Source: Lachnospiraceae bacterium | Lineage (GTDB): Bacteria > Bacillota > Clostridia > Lachnospirales > Lachnospiraceae | Direction: 5' to 3' | Length of the DNA: 64,000 nucleotides | Assembly (NCBI GenBank): GCA_022652545.1 | Contig: JALCRM010000009.1 | Span: forward strand, 50,256 to 114,255 | In this document: positions 51,027 to 60,822 of the stretch, piece after piece | Layout: each line of letters begins with the position of its first letter | Numbering within the stretch: the stretch's first letter is position 1 | The notes under the pieces: generated by a model | Databases searched by the model: none | The model's input: the letters and a program-made list of their open reading frames with translations, nothing else | What the model was told of the DNA's origin: nothing | Made by a program: the position numbers and the translations under genes

Positions 51027-52544
51027 ATGGAAGTGAAATATCACAGTACGCGCAGTGAAGGCGAATCCATCAGCGCTTCAGAGGCTATCCTTAAGGGGCT
51101 TGCTGACGACGGAGGACTGTATGTGCCTACGGCGGTCCCCGCGCTTAAGAGCAGTTTTGAAGAACTTGCCGAAATGGATTACAGAGGCGTCGCCTGCGAA
51201 GTCATGGGCCCCATGCTGCCGGACTATAAGGCGGAAGAGCTCAAAAAATGCGTGGACAGTGCCTATGACGATAAATTTGACACTCCGGACATCGTACCGC
51301 TCGCCGAAGCGGACGGTGCATATTACATCGAACTTTTCCACGGCCCTACGATCGCCTTCAAGGATATGGCTCTTTCCATCCTTCCGCATCTGATGATCAC
51401 GGCAGCCCGAAAAAACCGCGACGATCGGGAGATCGTGATACTCACTGCCACGAGCGGCGATACCGGAAAGGCCGCACTCGCAGGATTTGCCGATGTTCCC
51501 GGCACAAAGATCATCGTGTTTTATCCAAAGGACGGTGTCTCGGCGATCCAGAAACGTCAGATGGTCACACAGAAGGGCGCCAATACCTGCGTGATCGGTA
51601 TTGACGGAAATTTTGACGATGCCCAGAGCGGTGTCAAGAAAATATTCACAGACGAACGGATCCGCGCAGAACTTGATGCGCACGGCTGCCGCTTTTCCAG
51701 CGCCAATTCGATCAATATCGGTCGCCTCGTTCCGCAGATGGCCTACTATGTTTTTGCCTACAGCAGACTTGTGAAGGAAGGACGCATAAAAGCAGGGGAG
51801 GAGATCAACATTACCGTTCCCACCGGCAATTTCGGCAATATCCTGGCAGCCTATTATGCAAAGCAGGCCGGACTTCCGGTACATAAGCTGATCTGCGCCT
51901 CAAATGCCAACAAAGTACTGTTTGATTTCTTCGGCACCGGGAACTATGACCGCAGGCGGCCTTTTATCCTTACTTCTTCCCCGTCCATGGACATCCTGGT
52001 GTCAAGCAACCTGGAACGGCTGCTCTATGCGGCCGCCGCTGATCCCGCTGACGGGATCGACACAGATGCAGCAGCGCGTGAGAAGACCGTCGCCTCCTGC
52101 ATGGCCAGACTTTCCAAAGAAGGCGTTTATTCGGTGAGCGATGAACTGCGCGGCCGACTCGGCTGTTTTTACGGCGGTTTTGCATCGGAAGACGATACTG
52201 CCGAAGCGATCCGCACGCTGTATGAAGACACCGGGTATGTCATCGATCCCCATACAGCTGTCGCAAGACACGTCTACGGCTGCTACAGGGCCGGCACCGG
52301 AGACACGAGGGCGACCCTCATCGCCTCCACAGCCAGTCCCTTCAAGTTCGGCGGCAGTGTGATGCGCGCGCTGCGTCAGCCGGCCGACCTGCCCGACCTG
52401 GAACTGGCGGACAGGCTTTCTGCGCTCGCAAACGTACCGGTACCGGAGGCTGTGCGCTGTCTGAAGGATGCAGAAGTACGGCATACGACGATCTGCAGCC
52501 GGGACGGTATGGAAGCGGAAGTACGGCGTTTTCTCAGGATCTGA
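51027..52544 (+). CDS. thrC: Threonine synthase
   Basis: This 505-residue PLP enzyme converts O-phosphohomoserine to threonine. The start MEVKYHSTR, LADDGGLYVP, the PLP-lysine K112 in FHGPTIAFKDMAL, TATSGDTGKAAL and NITVPTGNFGNILAAY define the fungal/E. coli-like subgroup. The ATG at 51027 follows GTGAGGAA and lies 10 bases after rnfD. It probably shares the rnfCD transcript. No hom or thrB gene is adjacent. Confidence 0.96.
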   Translation: MEVKYHSTRSEGESISASEAILKGLADDGGLYVPTAVPALKSSFEELAEMDYRGVACEVMGPMLPDYKAEELKKCVDSAYDDKFDTPDIVPLAEADGAYYIELFHGPTIAFKDMALSILPHLMITAARKNRDDREIVILTATSGDTGKAALAGFADVPGTKIIVFYPKDGVSAIQKRQMVTQKGANTCVIGIDGNFDDAQSGVKKIFTDERIRAELDAHGCRFSSANSINIGRLVPQMAYYVFAYSRLVKEGRIKAGEEINITVPTGNFGNILAAYYAKQAGLPVHKLICASNANKVLFDFFGTGNYDRRRPFILTSSPSMDILVSSNLERLLYAAAADPADGIDTDAAAREKTVASCMARLSKEGVYSVSDELRGRLGCFYGGFASEDDTAEAIRTLYEDTGYVIDPHTAVARHVYGCYRAGTGDTRATLIASTASPFKFGGSVMRALRQPADLPDLELADRLSALANVPVPEAVRCLKDAEVRHTTICSRDGMEAEVRRFLRI

Positions 52545-52559
52545 CAGGGAGGATCTCAC

Positions 52560-52913
52560 ATGTCAATGGACTTTTTCAGCATTTTCCTGCTGATCGCAGG
52601 TGCCTACGTACTGTATGCGGCTATCCTTCTGAAAGTAAAGCACAGGATCACGCCGGGCGTCATGCTTTCCCCGGCCGCCGAAGCAGCTTCGGTAAAGGAT
52701 ACGGACGGTTTTACCGCCTACATGTTTCCGCGCGTGCTCGGCCTTGCGCTGGTCACACTCCTTTTCGGGGGCATGGGCTATCTGCTGCCTTCGATGATGA
52801 AGGAAATCTGGTTTGAGATCCTGCTTATCGGGATCTATGTTTTGTATATCATTTTCTATATCCGCTCGATCCATACGGCGGAAAAGCGGTTTTGCGCCGG
52901 AAAGCGCAGCTGA
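52560..52913 (+). CDS. Small membrane protein of unknown function
   Basis: This 117-residue protein has three hydrophobic segments: about 5-25, 55-77 and 84-103. A loop with ITPGVMLSPAAEAASVKDTDGF lies between the first two, and the tail is basic (HTAEKRFCAGKRS). No family is recognised. GGGAGG lies before the ATG. It sits 15 bases after thrC and 28 before citrate synthase, so it is probably expressed with them. The consistent ribosome site and spacing make it a real gene. Confidence 0.75.
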   Translation: MSMDFFSIFLLIAGAYVLYAAILLKVKHRITPGVMLSPAAEAASVKDTDGFTAYMFPRVLGLALVTLLFGGMGYLLPSMMKEIWFEILLIGIYVLYIIFYIRSIHTAEKRFCAGKRS

Positions 52914-52941
52914 CCGCACAGCGAAAAGGAGGTAAGTGCCT

Positions 52942-54327
52942 GTGACAAAAATCAACAGATACTCAGAGATCACGCCCTATATCACCGGACGCGCGCAGAT
53001 CATCGACGCCGCGGACCGTATCGATCCGGAACTTTATGCAAAATATGACGTAAAGCGGGGCCTGCGTGACCTGAACGGGAAAGGCGTGCTGGCCGGCCTC
53101 TCCAATATATCGGAAGTACGTGCCAAAAAAACAGAAAACGGGATCGAAGTTTCCGATTACGGCCACCTGTATTACCGCGGCTATACGATCGAAGACCTCA
53201 TCCGCGGCTTTACTTCCAGACAGAGTTATGGCTTCGAAGAGATCGCCTACCTGCTGCTTTTCGGAGAACTTCCGAACGAGAGCGAGCTGAAGGAGTTTTC
53301 CGATGTACTGATCTTTTACCGGAGTCTTCCGAAAAACTTCGTACGGGATGTCATCATGAAGGCACCCGGCAGGGATATGATGAATATTCTGTCGAGGAGC
53401 GTGCTGACGCTGTATCCCTACGATGACTCACCGGACGATGTTTCGATGCCCAACGTACTGCGGCAGTGCCTGCAGCTGATCAGCCTGTTCCCGATGCTGG
53501 CCATCTACGGATATCAGGCGAGCAGCTATTACAACGACGGAAACAGCCTGTACATCCACAAGCCCATGAGCACCGGGACGCTCGCGGAAAACATGCTCCA
53601 CATCCTGCGGGCAGACGGTTCTTATACAGAACTGGAAGCGCGCGTCCTCGATGTGTGCCTCGTGCTTCACATGGACCACGGCGGCGGCAACAATTCCACC
53701 TTTACGACGCACGTCGTCTCCTCCACCATGACGGATACCTATTCCGTAATGGCGGCGGCGCTGGGCTCGCTGAAGGGTCCACGCCACGGCGGCGCCAATG
53801 TTAAGGTGATCGGCATGTTCGCGGACATGGAAGAGAAGCTGCAGGACTGGAGCGATGAAGACGAGATCGCGGATTACCTGCGAAAACTCCTGAAGGGCGA
53901 AGCTTTCGACCGTGCCGGCCTCATATACGGTGTGGGACATGCTGTTTACTCGAAATCGGATCCCCGCGCCGAGATCCTGAAGTCATACGTCGAGAGGCTT
54001 TCGGTTGCCAAAAACGACCACCGCGAATACGAGCTGTACGCCAGGGTCGAAAGACTGGCGCCGCAGATCATTGCGGAAGAGCGGAAAATGTACAAAGGCG
54101 TATCCGTGAATGTGGACTTTTACTCGGGTCTTGTCTATAAAATGCTGGGGCTTCCGTGCGAACTTTTCACCCCGATCTTTGCAATGGCCAGGATCGTCGG
54201 CTGGAGCGCGCACCGCATGGAAGAGCTTGCGAACAACAGCAAGATCATCCGCCCCGCGTACCGCACAGTCGCCAGAGAACGGGAGTATATCCCGATGGAG
54301 AACAGGAAAGAAGGCAAAACAGAATGA
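52942..54327 (+). CDS. gltA: Citrate synthase
   Basis: This 461-residue enzyme condenses acetyl-CoA and oxaloacetate. Catalytic regions are LHMDHGGGNNSTFTTHVV, SLKGPRHGGANVKV and the IYGVGHAVYSKSDPRAEIL segment with its histidine and following acid/arginine residues. The N-terminal 45 residues precede the usual domain and are common in clostridial forms. The start is a GTG nine bases after AAGGAGG; another GTG six bases earlier is too close. It overlaps the next gene by four bases. No aconitase or isocitrate dehydrogenase is adjacent. Confidence 0.94.
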   Translation: MTKINRYSEITPYITGRAQIIDAADRIDPELYAKYDVKRGLRDLNGKGVLAGLSNISEVRAKKTENGIEVSDYGHLYYRGYTIEDLIRGFTSRQSYGFEEIAYLLLFGELPNESELKEFSDVLIFYRSLPKNFVRDVIMKAPGRDMMNILSRSVLTLYPYDDSPDDVSMPNVLRQCLQLISLFPMLAIYGYQASSYYNDGNSLYIHKPMSTGTLAENMLHILRADGSYTELEARVLDVCLVLHMDHGGGNNSTFTTHVVSSTMTDTYSVMAAALGSLKGPRHGGANVKVIGMFADMEEKLQDWSDEDEIADYLRKLLKGEAFDRAGLIYGVGHAVYSKSDPRAEILKSYVERLSVAKNDHREYELYARVERLAPQIIAEERKMYKGVSVNVDFYSGLVYKMLGLPCELFTPIFAMARIVGWSAHRMEELANNSKIIRPAYRTVAREREYIPMENRKEGKTE

Positions 54328-56195
54328 ATGAGGAAAACATCAACGCGCAAAGGCTTGCAGCCCTGCGCACGGAAATGCGGAAGGCCGGCGTGGATTTCTA
54401 CATGATCCCCACCACGGACTTTCACGATTCCGAGTACTCGGCGGACTATTTCAAGGAACGTGAGTTTTTCTGCGGCTTTTCGGGAACGAACGGCACGCTC
54501 GTCGTCAGCGCAGCCGGCCGGGACGGAAGAGTACAGGACGGCGCCGGTCTCTGGACCGACGGCAGATACTGGATCCAGGCGGAAGGGGAAATGGCCGGTG
54601 CCGGTGTCGCCCTTTTCAAAATGGGCGAGCCCGGCGTGCCGGATGTTTTGTCCTATCTTCGGGATACCATGCCGGAAAACACGACCCTCGGCTTCGACGG
54701 GAGATGCGTGAGCCGGCAGGACGGCGCAAAGCTTGAAAGCATGCTGGCTGCAAAGCAGATCCGCCTCAGTACGGAAAAGGATCTGGGCAACGCGGTATGG
54801 AAAGACCGTCCGCCGCTGCCCTGTCACAAAATCTACCTGCTGACCGACCGGCAGGCCGGGGCAGGCTTTGCAGAGAAAATCGGGGAACTCCGCGCTAAAA
54901 TGCAGCAGGCCGGGGCAAAATACTATGTTTCGTCCAAACTGGACGATCTCATGTGGCTTACGAACATGCGCGGAGATGACGTCGAGTGCTGCCCGGTGGC
55001 ACTTTCGTACGGCTTCTTTTCCGATACCGAACAGCATTTCTTCGTACAGGAAGCGGAACTTACGGCAAAAGTCCGTTCGTATTGCCTGAAACGCGGGATA
55101 GCACTGCATCCCTATGACGGGTTTCTCCCGTTCCTTGCGGGGTACGATTACAAAGGCTCTGTGATGTACGATCCCAGCTCTGTCAGTTACGGGATCTGTC
55201 TTGCGATGCAGGAAGGCATGAAGAAAGCCGCCGGGAAAGCAGCCGACGGCATCACAATGCGCCTGGTCGAGGCAGACAGTCCGATCGAGCTTATGAAAGC
55301 CGTCAAAAATCCGGTGGAACAGAAGAACATCCGGGAGATCTACAAAGAGGATTCTGCCGTAGTCTGCCGTTTCCTGTACTGGATCTCTCAGGAAGCCGAC
55401 ATCGCGGAGCTCACGGAACTCGATGCGGCAAAGAAAATAGATGCCATGCGCGCGGAGATCAGCGATTTTATCGAGCTTTCCTTCCCCACGATCGCGGCTA
55501 CGGGGCCAAACGCAGCCATGATGCACTATGAACCTGCGGAAGGTGCCTGCGCAAAGCTGAAGAGAAAAGGCATGCTGCTCGTGGATTCCGGAGGAACATA
55601 CCTGCGCGGTACGACGGACGTGACGAGGACGACTGCACTGGGACCTGTCACCGCGGAAATGAAGAAAGCCTATACACTTACCGCAGCCGGCAATCTGGCA
55701 CTGCTCAACGCAGTCTGGATGCAGGGCTGCACGGGACGGAACCTGGATATTCTGGCACGCGAACCGCTCTGGAATATCGGCAGTGATTACAAGTGCGGCA
55801 CAGGGCACGGCATCGGTTATGTGCTCAACGTGCACGAAGGGCCGCAGAACATCCGCTGGCGCAATTCAAAAGGCGCCGACGAAACAGCGATCGTGCCCGG
55901 TATGATCGTGTCCGATGAACCCGGCGTCTACAAGGACGGCAGGTTCGGGATCCGGATCGAAACGATCCTGATGGCCAGAGAGAAGGGCAGGACATCGGAC
56001 GGCACTTTCCTCTGTTTTGACCCGCTCACCTTCGCGCCTTTGGACAGGGATCTCCTGGATCCCCGGTATCTGAACGACACCGAACTGAAATGGCTGAACG
56101 AGTATCACAGGGCTGTGTATGAAAATGTGTCCGCTCTTGTGGAACCTGCGGTCAGAAAATGGCTCAAAGCGCAGTGTGCGCCGATACATGCATAA
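54324..56195 (+). CDS. Xaa-Pro aminopeptidase (M24B, three-domain)
   Basis: This 623-residue metallopeptidase has two N-terminal creatinase-like domains (about 5-315) and a C-terminal pita-bread domain. Its metal ligands are in [53 protein letters not shown] and the final glutamate region. Long forms like this resemble eukaryotic aminopeptidase P1 and are common in Firmicutes. It removes N-terminal residues before proline. The ATG overlaps the citrate synthase stop (ATGA). There is no signal peptide, so it acts in the cytoplasm. Confidence 0.93.
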   Translation: MNEENINAQRLAALRTEMRKAGVDFYMIPTTDFHDSEYSADYFKEREFFCGFSGTNGTLVVSAAGRDGRVQDGAGLWTDGRYWIQAEGEMAGAGVALFKMGEPGVPDVLSYLRDTMPENTTLGFDGRCVSRQDGAKLESMLAAKQIRLSTEKDLGNAVWKDRPPLPCHKIYLLTDRQAGAGFAEKIGELRAKMQQAGAKYYVSSKLDDLMWLTNMRGDDVECCPVALSYGFFSDTEQHFFVQEAELTAKVRSYCLKRGIALHPYDGFLPFLAGYDYKGSVMYDPSSVSYGICLAMQEGMKKAAGKAADGITMRLVEADSPIELMKAVKNPVEQKNIREIYKEDSAVVCRFLYWISQEADIAELTELDAAKKIDAMRAEISDFIELSFPTIAATGPNAAMMHYEPAEGACAKLKRKGMLLVDSGGTYLRGTTDVTRTTALGPVTAEMKKAYTLTAAGNLALLNAVWMQGCTGRNLDILAREPLWNIGSDYKCGTGHGIGYVLNVHEGPQNIRWRNSKGADETAIVPGMIVSDEPGVYKDGRFGIRIETILMAREKGRTSDGTFLCFDPLTFAPLDRDLLDPRYLNDTELKWLNEYHRAVYENVSALVEPAVRKWLKAQCAPIHA

Positions 56196-56230
56196 ACAGA
56201 AAAGGCGGATCTGAAAGGAGACAGAAAAAA

Positions 56231-56893
56231 ATGGACAGCAAGGCAATGTTCAAACTGACGTACGGGCTTTTTGTACTGACTGCCGCAAACGGAGACAGGC
56301 ACAACGGCTGTATCATCAACACGGCAGGGCAGGTAACTGCCGAGCCCAACCGCATTTCCATCGCGGTGAACAAGAGCGACTACACACACGGCATGGTGCT
56401 GGAAGACGGCAGATTCAATATCTCCGTGATCGCGGAAGATGCCACCTTCGATCTGTTCAAGCGCTTCGGCTTCCAGTCCGGCCGCGATACGGATAAGTTT
56501 GCGGGTTTCAATGATTTTGCGACATCAGCCAACGGACTTACCTATATCACCAAAGGTACCAATGCCTTCATTTCCGCCAGGACCAGTCAGACCGTAGATC
56601 TCGGCACACACACGCTGTTTATCGCCGATGTGACAGACCTCGATATCCTGAGCGGCGTGGCAAGCACCACCTATACCTATTACCAGAGCAACATCAAGCC
56701 GAAGCCGCAGGGTGCCGCACCGAAGAACGGCGATGTCATCTGGCGCTGCCGCATCTGCGGATGGGAATACAACGAGACCAAGGGAGACCCGTCGCACGGC
56801 ATAGCGCCCGGCACGCATTTCGAGGATATTCCGGCCGATTTTGTCTGCCCGATCTGCAAGCATCCCAAGGCCGATTTCGAAAAAGTGGTATAA
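56231..56893 (+). CDS. hrb: Flavin reductase-rubredoxin fusion (high-molecular-weight rubredoxin)
   Basis: This 220-residue protein joins an FMN-binding flavin reductase-like domain (about 1-155) with a C-terminal rubredoxin. The first domain has [19 protein letters not shown] and [15 protein letters not shown]. The rubredoxin iron ligands are C173/C176 in [10 protein letters not shown] and about C205/C208 in FVCPICKHP. Such fusions pass electrons from NADH via flavin to rubredoxin and then to flavodiiron oxygen or NO reductases in anaerobes. AAGGAG lies upstream of the ATG at 56231. No flavodiiron or rubrerythrin gene is adjacent. A GAAA-capped hairpin (56898-56913) without a T run follows. 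Confidence 0.93.
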   Translation: MDSKAMFKLTYGLFVLTAANGDRHNGCIINTAGQVTAEPNRISIAVNKSDYTHGMVLEDGRFNISVIAEDATFDLFKRFGFQSGRDTDKFAGFNDFATSANGLTYITKGTNAFISARTSQTVDLGTHTLFIADVTDLDILSGVASTTYTYYQSNIKPKPQGAAPKNGDVIWRCRICGWEYNETKGDPSHGIAPGTHFEDIPADFVCPICKHPKADFEKVV

Positions 56894-56920
56894 GCACCGG
56901 GAGGAAACTCCCGTATCCCC

Positions 56921-56949
56921 TTGCTTACCGGAAACCGGTCGCATATAAT
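56921..56949 (+). promoter_or_regulatory. Promoter of the 6S-like RNA
   Basis: TTGCTT, 17 bases and a perfect TATAAT predict a transcript starting near 56956. Confidence 0.8.
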
Positions 56950-56954
56950 GAAGT

Positions 56955-57150
56955 TGCCTGGGATGTCCGGTAAACTTCTGTAGTTTTGAACCTACAAATA
57001 CTTTAAACGGGATATCCATATCGCCTCAGCTGCTGTCACGCCTTCGGCCGAAAGGCTATGGCAGAGGAAGACAAAAGCTCAGGCTGCGATGACCCACCTG
57101 GCGATAGCTAGGAGTCAAAAGCAGGAGGCGGCACCCCGGGTTTAAAGAAC
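56955..57150 (+). ncRNA. ssrS: Probable 6S RNA (SsrS)
   Basis: A consensus promoter drives a gene-free region of about 200 bases that begins TTGCCTGGGATG. It contains TGTAGTTTTGAACCTACA, followed by CTTTAAACGGGA, a pattern I associate with 6S RNAs of Firmicutes. It ends with GTCAAAAGCAGG and GGCGGCACCCCGGG. 6S RNA folds into a long bulged hairpin that mimics an open promoter and traps RNA polymerase. I did not find T-box or tmRNA signatures. The exact ends are estimates; the identification rests on remembered resemblance, not on a covariance search. Confidence 0.7.
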
Positions 57151-57184
57151 CAGAATCATGACATAGCCGCTCCGAAAATTTCGT

Positions 57185-57220
57185 CCCCGCATCATGGAGG
57201 CATGATGCGGGGATTTGTTT
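57185..57220 (+). terminator. Terminator between the 6S-like RNA and pheS
   Basis: A perfect 11-bp stem (CCCCGCATCAT / ATGATGCGGGG) with loop GGAGGC is followed by ATTTGTTT. It could also act as a pheST leader attenuator, but no leader peptide or T-box motif accompanies it. Confidence 0.8.
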
Positions 57221-57261
57221 GTTGAAGGCAGGCTGCAGCAGAACAGAAAGGAACAAAAGAA

Positions 57262-58281
57262 ATGGACGAACAGCTGAAACTGATCAAGGAAGAAGCGCTC
57301 AGCGCTATTGCCGCGGCGGAAACGCCGGAGTCACTCAACGACATCCGTGTCAATGTCCTGGGCAAGAAAGGTTCCCTGACCGCATTGCTCAAGGGACTTC
57401 GCGATGTGGCCCCGGAAGACAGGCCGGCTGCTGGACAGAAGATCAACGATGTCCGCGGCGAAATAGAGAAGGCGCTGGCCGATGCACAGGACAACGCGCA
57501 GAAGAAGGAGCAGGCTGCCCGTCTCGCCGTCGAACAGATCGATGTTACGCTTCCCGCAAAACATCACACAGGCGGCCACAGTCATCCCTGCACGATCGCC
57601 CTGCGCGAAATGGAACGCATCTTCATCGGCATGGGATACGAAGTGGTGGAAGGCCCGGAAATCGAAAAAGACTACTACAATTTTGAAGCTCTGAACATTC
57701 CTGCCAACCATCCGGCCAAGGACGAACAGGACACCTTTTATATCAATGCCGACATGCTGCTGCGCACGCAGACTTCCTCCACTCAGATCCATGAAATGGA
57801 GAAGGGACGCATCCCGATCCGCATGATCTCGCCCGGACGTGTCTACCGCGCGGATGAAGTGGACGCCACGCACAGTCCGGTTTTCCATCAGGTGGAAGGA
57901 CTGGTCGTCGATAAGGGCATCACCTTTGCAGATCTGAAGGGTACCCTGGCGGAATTTTCGCGTCAGCTGTTCGGGCCGGAAACTAAAGTCCGGTTCCGTC
58001 CGCATCATTTCCCGTTCACCGAACCCAGCGCCGAAATGGATGTAAGCTGCTTCAAATGCGGCGGCAAGGGCTGCTCCTTCTGCAAAGGGGAAGGCTGGAT
58101 CGAGATCCTTGGCTGCGGCATGGTACATCCGCATGTGCTTGAAATGAGCGGGATCGATCCGGACGAGTATACCGGCTTTGCATTCGGCGTCGGACTGGAA
58201 CGCATCGCGCTGCTCAAATACGGCATTGATGACATGCGTCTTATCTATGAAAATGACATCCGTTTCCTCGAACAGTTCTGA
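57262..58281 (+). CDS. pheS: Phenylalanyl-tRNA synthetase alpha subunit
   Basis: This 339-residue class-II synthetase subunit has an N-terminal coiled coil (about 1-90) and the catalytic core: GRVYRADEVDATHSPVFHQVEG (motif 2) and GVGLERIALLKYG (motif 3). A CFKCGGKGCSFCKG segment before GWIEILG is usual in bacterial PheS. AAAGGAA lies before the ATG. It is followed by pheT, 49 bases downstream; the two form a heterotetramer that charges tRNA-Phe. Confidence 0.97.
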   Translation: MDEQLKLIKEEALSAIAAAETPESLNDIRVNVLGKKGSLTALLKGLRDVAPEDRPAAGQKINDVRGEIEKALADAQDNAQKKEQAARLAVEQIDVTLPAKHHTGGHSHPCTIALREMERIFIGMGYEVVEGPEIEKDYYNFEALNIPANHPAKDEQDTFYINADMLLRTQTSSTQIHEMEKGRIPIRMISPGRVYRADEVDATHSPVFHQVEGLVVDKGITFADLKGTLAEFSRQLFGPETKVRFRPHHFPFTEPSAEMDVSCFKCGGKGCSFCKGEGWIEILGCGMVHPHVLEMSGIDPDEYTGFAFGVGLERIALLKYGIDDMRLIYENDIRFLEQF

Positions 58282-58330
58282 TCTTCGCGAAACCGGATAC
58301 ATGGCACAAATTTAAAACAGGAGAATACAA

Positions 58331-60796
58331 ATGGTTACATCGATGGAATGGCTCAGGGCTTACGTACCCGATCTGAAATGTACCGACCAGGAATACTATG
58401 ACAGGATGACGCTTTCCGGCACGAAGGTCGAAGGCTGGAAGCGGCTTGACAAAAATCTTCGTAATATCGTGACCGGCCGCATACTGGAGATGGAAAAGCA
58501 TCCGGATTCCGACCATCTGTGGGTATGCAGCGTGGATACAGGCAGTGAAGCCCTCCAGATCGTGACAGGAGCCCAGAACCTGAAGAAGGGGGATCTCGTT
58601 CCTGTGGTACTCGACGGCGGCTGTGTAGCCGGTTCCGTGCACGATGCCGGGCCTATGCCGGAGAACGGCATCGAGATCAAAGCGGGAAAACTGCGCGGCG
58701 TGGAATCCTACGGCATGATGTGCGGCATTGAGGAACTCGGCAGCGACCGCAACGCTTTCCCGGACGCACCGGAAAACGGTGTCTATGTCTTTCAGGATCC
58801 TTCTCTGAAGCCCGGTATGGATGCGGTGGAAGTACTCGGTCTGCGCGATTCCGTCTTCGAATATGAGATCACCAACAACCGTGTGGACTGCTACAGTATA
58901 CTTGGCATCGCCCGCGAAGCTTCCGCCACATTCGGCTGCGCTTTCAAGGCTCCTTTCGTTCGTTTCACGGAAGGACAGCAGAAAACCGCAGACCTCATCC
59001 GGGTGGAAGTGCAGGCTCCCGATCTCTGCAGGCGTTACTGTGCACGGGTATGTACGGATGTAAAGATCGCTCCTTCACCGGAGTGGATGCAGCGCAGACT
59101 TCGCAACAGCGGTATCCGTCCCATCAATAACCTCGTCGATATCACAAATTACGTTATGCTGGAATACGGACAGCCCATGCATGCCTACGATCTCGACACT
59201 GTCGAGGGCAGCCGTATCATCGTCCGCAGGGCGTCCGACGGAGATGTTTTCCGCACACTGGACGGACAGGAAAGAAAAGTCGATCATGATACGCTGATGA
59301 TCTGCGACGCGAAGAAGGAGATCGGCATTGCCGGCATCATGGGCGGCGAAAACTCCATGATCACGCCGGATGTAAAGACGGTGCTCTTTGAAGCAGCCAC
59401 CTTTGACGGCACCAACATCCGTAAGGCGTCCAAACGCATCGGCCTGCAGACCGATGCCTCCAATATCTTTTCCAAAGGACTCGACCCTGTCAATGCGGAG
59501 GCGGCGATCGAACGCGCCTGCAGCCTGATGGCAGAGCTCGGCTGCGGAACGCCTGCAGCCGGCGTCGTTGACGTATGCCAGCCCATCCCCGCGCTGCGCC
59601 GCATCAAGCTGGAACCTGACAAAATAAATGCTTACCTCGGCACCTCCATTTCCCGGGAGACGATGATCACCGTCCTGAAACAGGAGGAAGTCGGCTTCGA
59701 TGAGGCTTCCGGAGAAGTTGTCGTTCCCTCCTTCCGGCAGGATCTCAAAGCCATGTGCGACATCGCGGAGGAAGTGGCGCGCTTCACGGGCTATGACAAT
59801 GTGCCGTCCACACTGCCGCAGAGCGCCGCAACGATCGGCGGACTTTCCCTGAAACTGCGTGTGGATGAAATTGCAAGAGACGTTTCCGAACACAGCGGCT
59901 TCAGTGAAGCGATGACGTACTCCTTCGAAAGTCCCAAAGTGTTCGACAAACTGCTGCTGCCAGCCGACGCACCGGAGAGAAAAGCGATCCGGATATCCAA
60001 TCCCCTCGGCGAAGATTTCTCCATCATGCGCACGATGCCGCTGAACGGCATTCTGACGAGCCTTTCCGTGAACTACAACCGCCGCAGCAAGGATGTGCGC
60101 CTGTATGAACTGACAGGCATCTATCTTGCCAAGGGAGACCTGCCCATTACGGACTATGCGGATGAGCGCGAGATGCTCACGCTGGGAATGTACGGTGAAG
60201 GAGACTTCTTTGATCTGAAAGGTGTAGTGGAAGATCTTTTTATGAAGCTGGGCATCACCAGGGAACAGGAGATCCGCCGGGGAAAGAACCGCGTGACCTT
60301 CACACCCGGAACTGCCGGCGCACTGCGTCCCTATCTGCATCCCGGCAGACAGGCGGAGATCCTCTTCGAAGGCAAAAACTACGGCTATATCGGGGAACTG
60401 CATCCGGATGCAGCTGCTGCCTACGATATTGAAGAACGTGTAACGATCGCCGCAGTAGACATGACGGCGCTGCTTCCGCTCGTAAGTTTTGAAAAGCATT
60501 ATGAAGGCCTTGCCAAATTCCCGGCCGTGTCACGTGACATCAGCATGGTCGTTCCTACGGGTGTCAGCGCAGGTGAAATAGAAAACATCATTTCGCAGCG
60601 CGGCGGTAAGATCCTGGAGTCCTTCCGTCTGTTCGACATCTATGAGGGTGCGCAGATCAAGGCCGGCACAAAATCAATGGCCTACACACTCACCTTCCGC
60701 GACAGGACCAAAACGCTGCTTGACGAAGAAGTGGGCGCAGCCATGAAGAAAATACTGAATGGTCTCGAGGGACTCGGGATCGAACTGCGGAGCTGA
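58331..60796 (+). CDS. pheT: Phenylalanyl-tRNA synthetase beta subunit
   Basis: This 821-residue subunit has the order of domains expected: tRNA-binding OB fold (about 40-155, MEKHPDSDHLWVCSVDTG), B3/B4 editing domain with VDITNYVMLEYGQPMHAYD, and B5 domain. A catalytic-like region follows, with NPLGEDFSIMRTM. The C-terminal anticodon-binding FDX-ACB domain is at about 725-821, with KFPAVSRDISMVVP. Length is normal and no frameshift is seen. Confidence 0.97.
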   Translation: MVTSMEWLRAYVPDLKCTDQEYYDRMTLSGTKVEGWKRLDKNLRNIVTGRILEMEKHPDSDHLWVCSVDTGSEALQIVTGAQNLKKGDLVPVVLDGGCVAGSVHDAGPMPENGIEIKAGKLRGVESYGMMCGIEELGSDRNAFPDAPENGVYVFQDPSLKPGMDAVEVLGLRDSVFEYEITNNRVDCYSILGIAREASATFGCAFKAPFVRFTEGQQKTADLIRVEVQAPDLCRRYCARVCTDVKIAPSPEWMQRRLRNSGIRPINNLVDITNYVMLEYGQPMHAYDLDTVEGSRIIVRRASDGDVFRTLDGQERKVDHDTLMICDAKKEIGIAGIMGGENSMITPDVKTVLFEAATFDGTNIRKASKRIGLQTDASNIFSKGLDPVNAEAAIERACSLMAELGCGTPAAGVVDVCQPIPALRRIKLEPDKINAYLGTSISRETMITVLKQEEVGFDEASGEVVVPSFRQDLKAMCDIAEEVARFTGYDNVPSTLPQSAATIGGLSLKLRVDEIARDVSEHSGFSEAMTYSFESPKVFDKLLLPADAPERKAIRISNPLGEDFSIMRTMPLNGILTSLSVNYNRRSKDVRLYELTGIYLAKGDLPITDYADEREMLTLGMYGEGDFFDLKGVVEDLFMKLGITREQEIRRGKNRVTFTPGTAGALRPYLHPGRQAEILFEGKNYGYIGELHPDAAAAYDIEERVTIAAVDMTALLPLVSFEKHYEGLAKFPAVSRDISMVVPTGVSAGEIENIISQRGGKILESFRLFDIYEGAQIKAGTKSMAYTLTFRDRTKTLLDEEVGAAMKKILNGLEGLGIELRS

Positions 60797-60822
60797 TCAA
60801 ACTGATAACAGGAGGAAATCAA

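Noticed and set aside
56898..56913. Terminator after the rubredoxin fusion gene
   Set aside because: There is a neat CGGGAG-GAAA-CTCCCG hairpin but no T run, so I could not call it a Rho-independent terminator.
56950..57261. T-box riboswitch in front of pheST
   Set aside because: I looked for the conserved T-box bulge (TGGNACCGCG-like) and a Phe specifier loop and found neither; the promoter-linked structure fits 6S RNA better.
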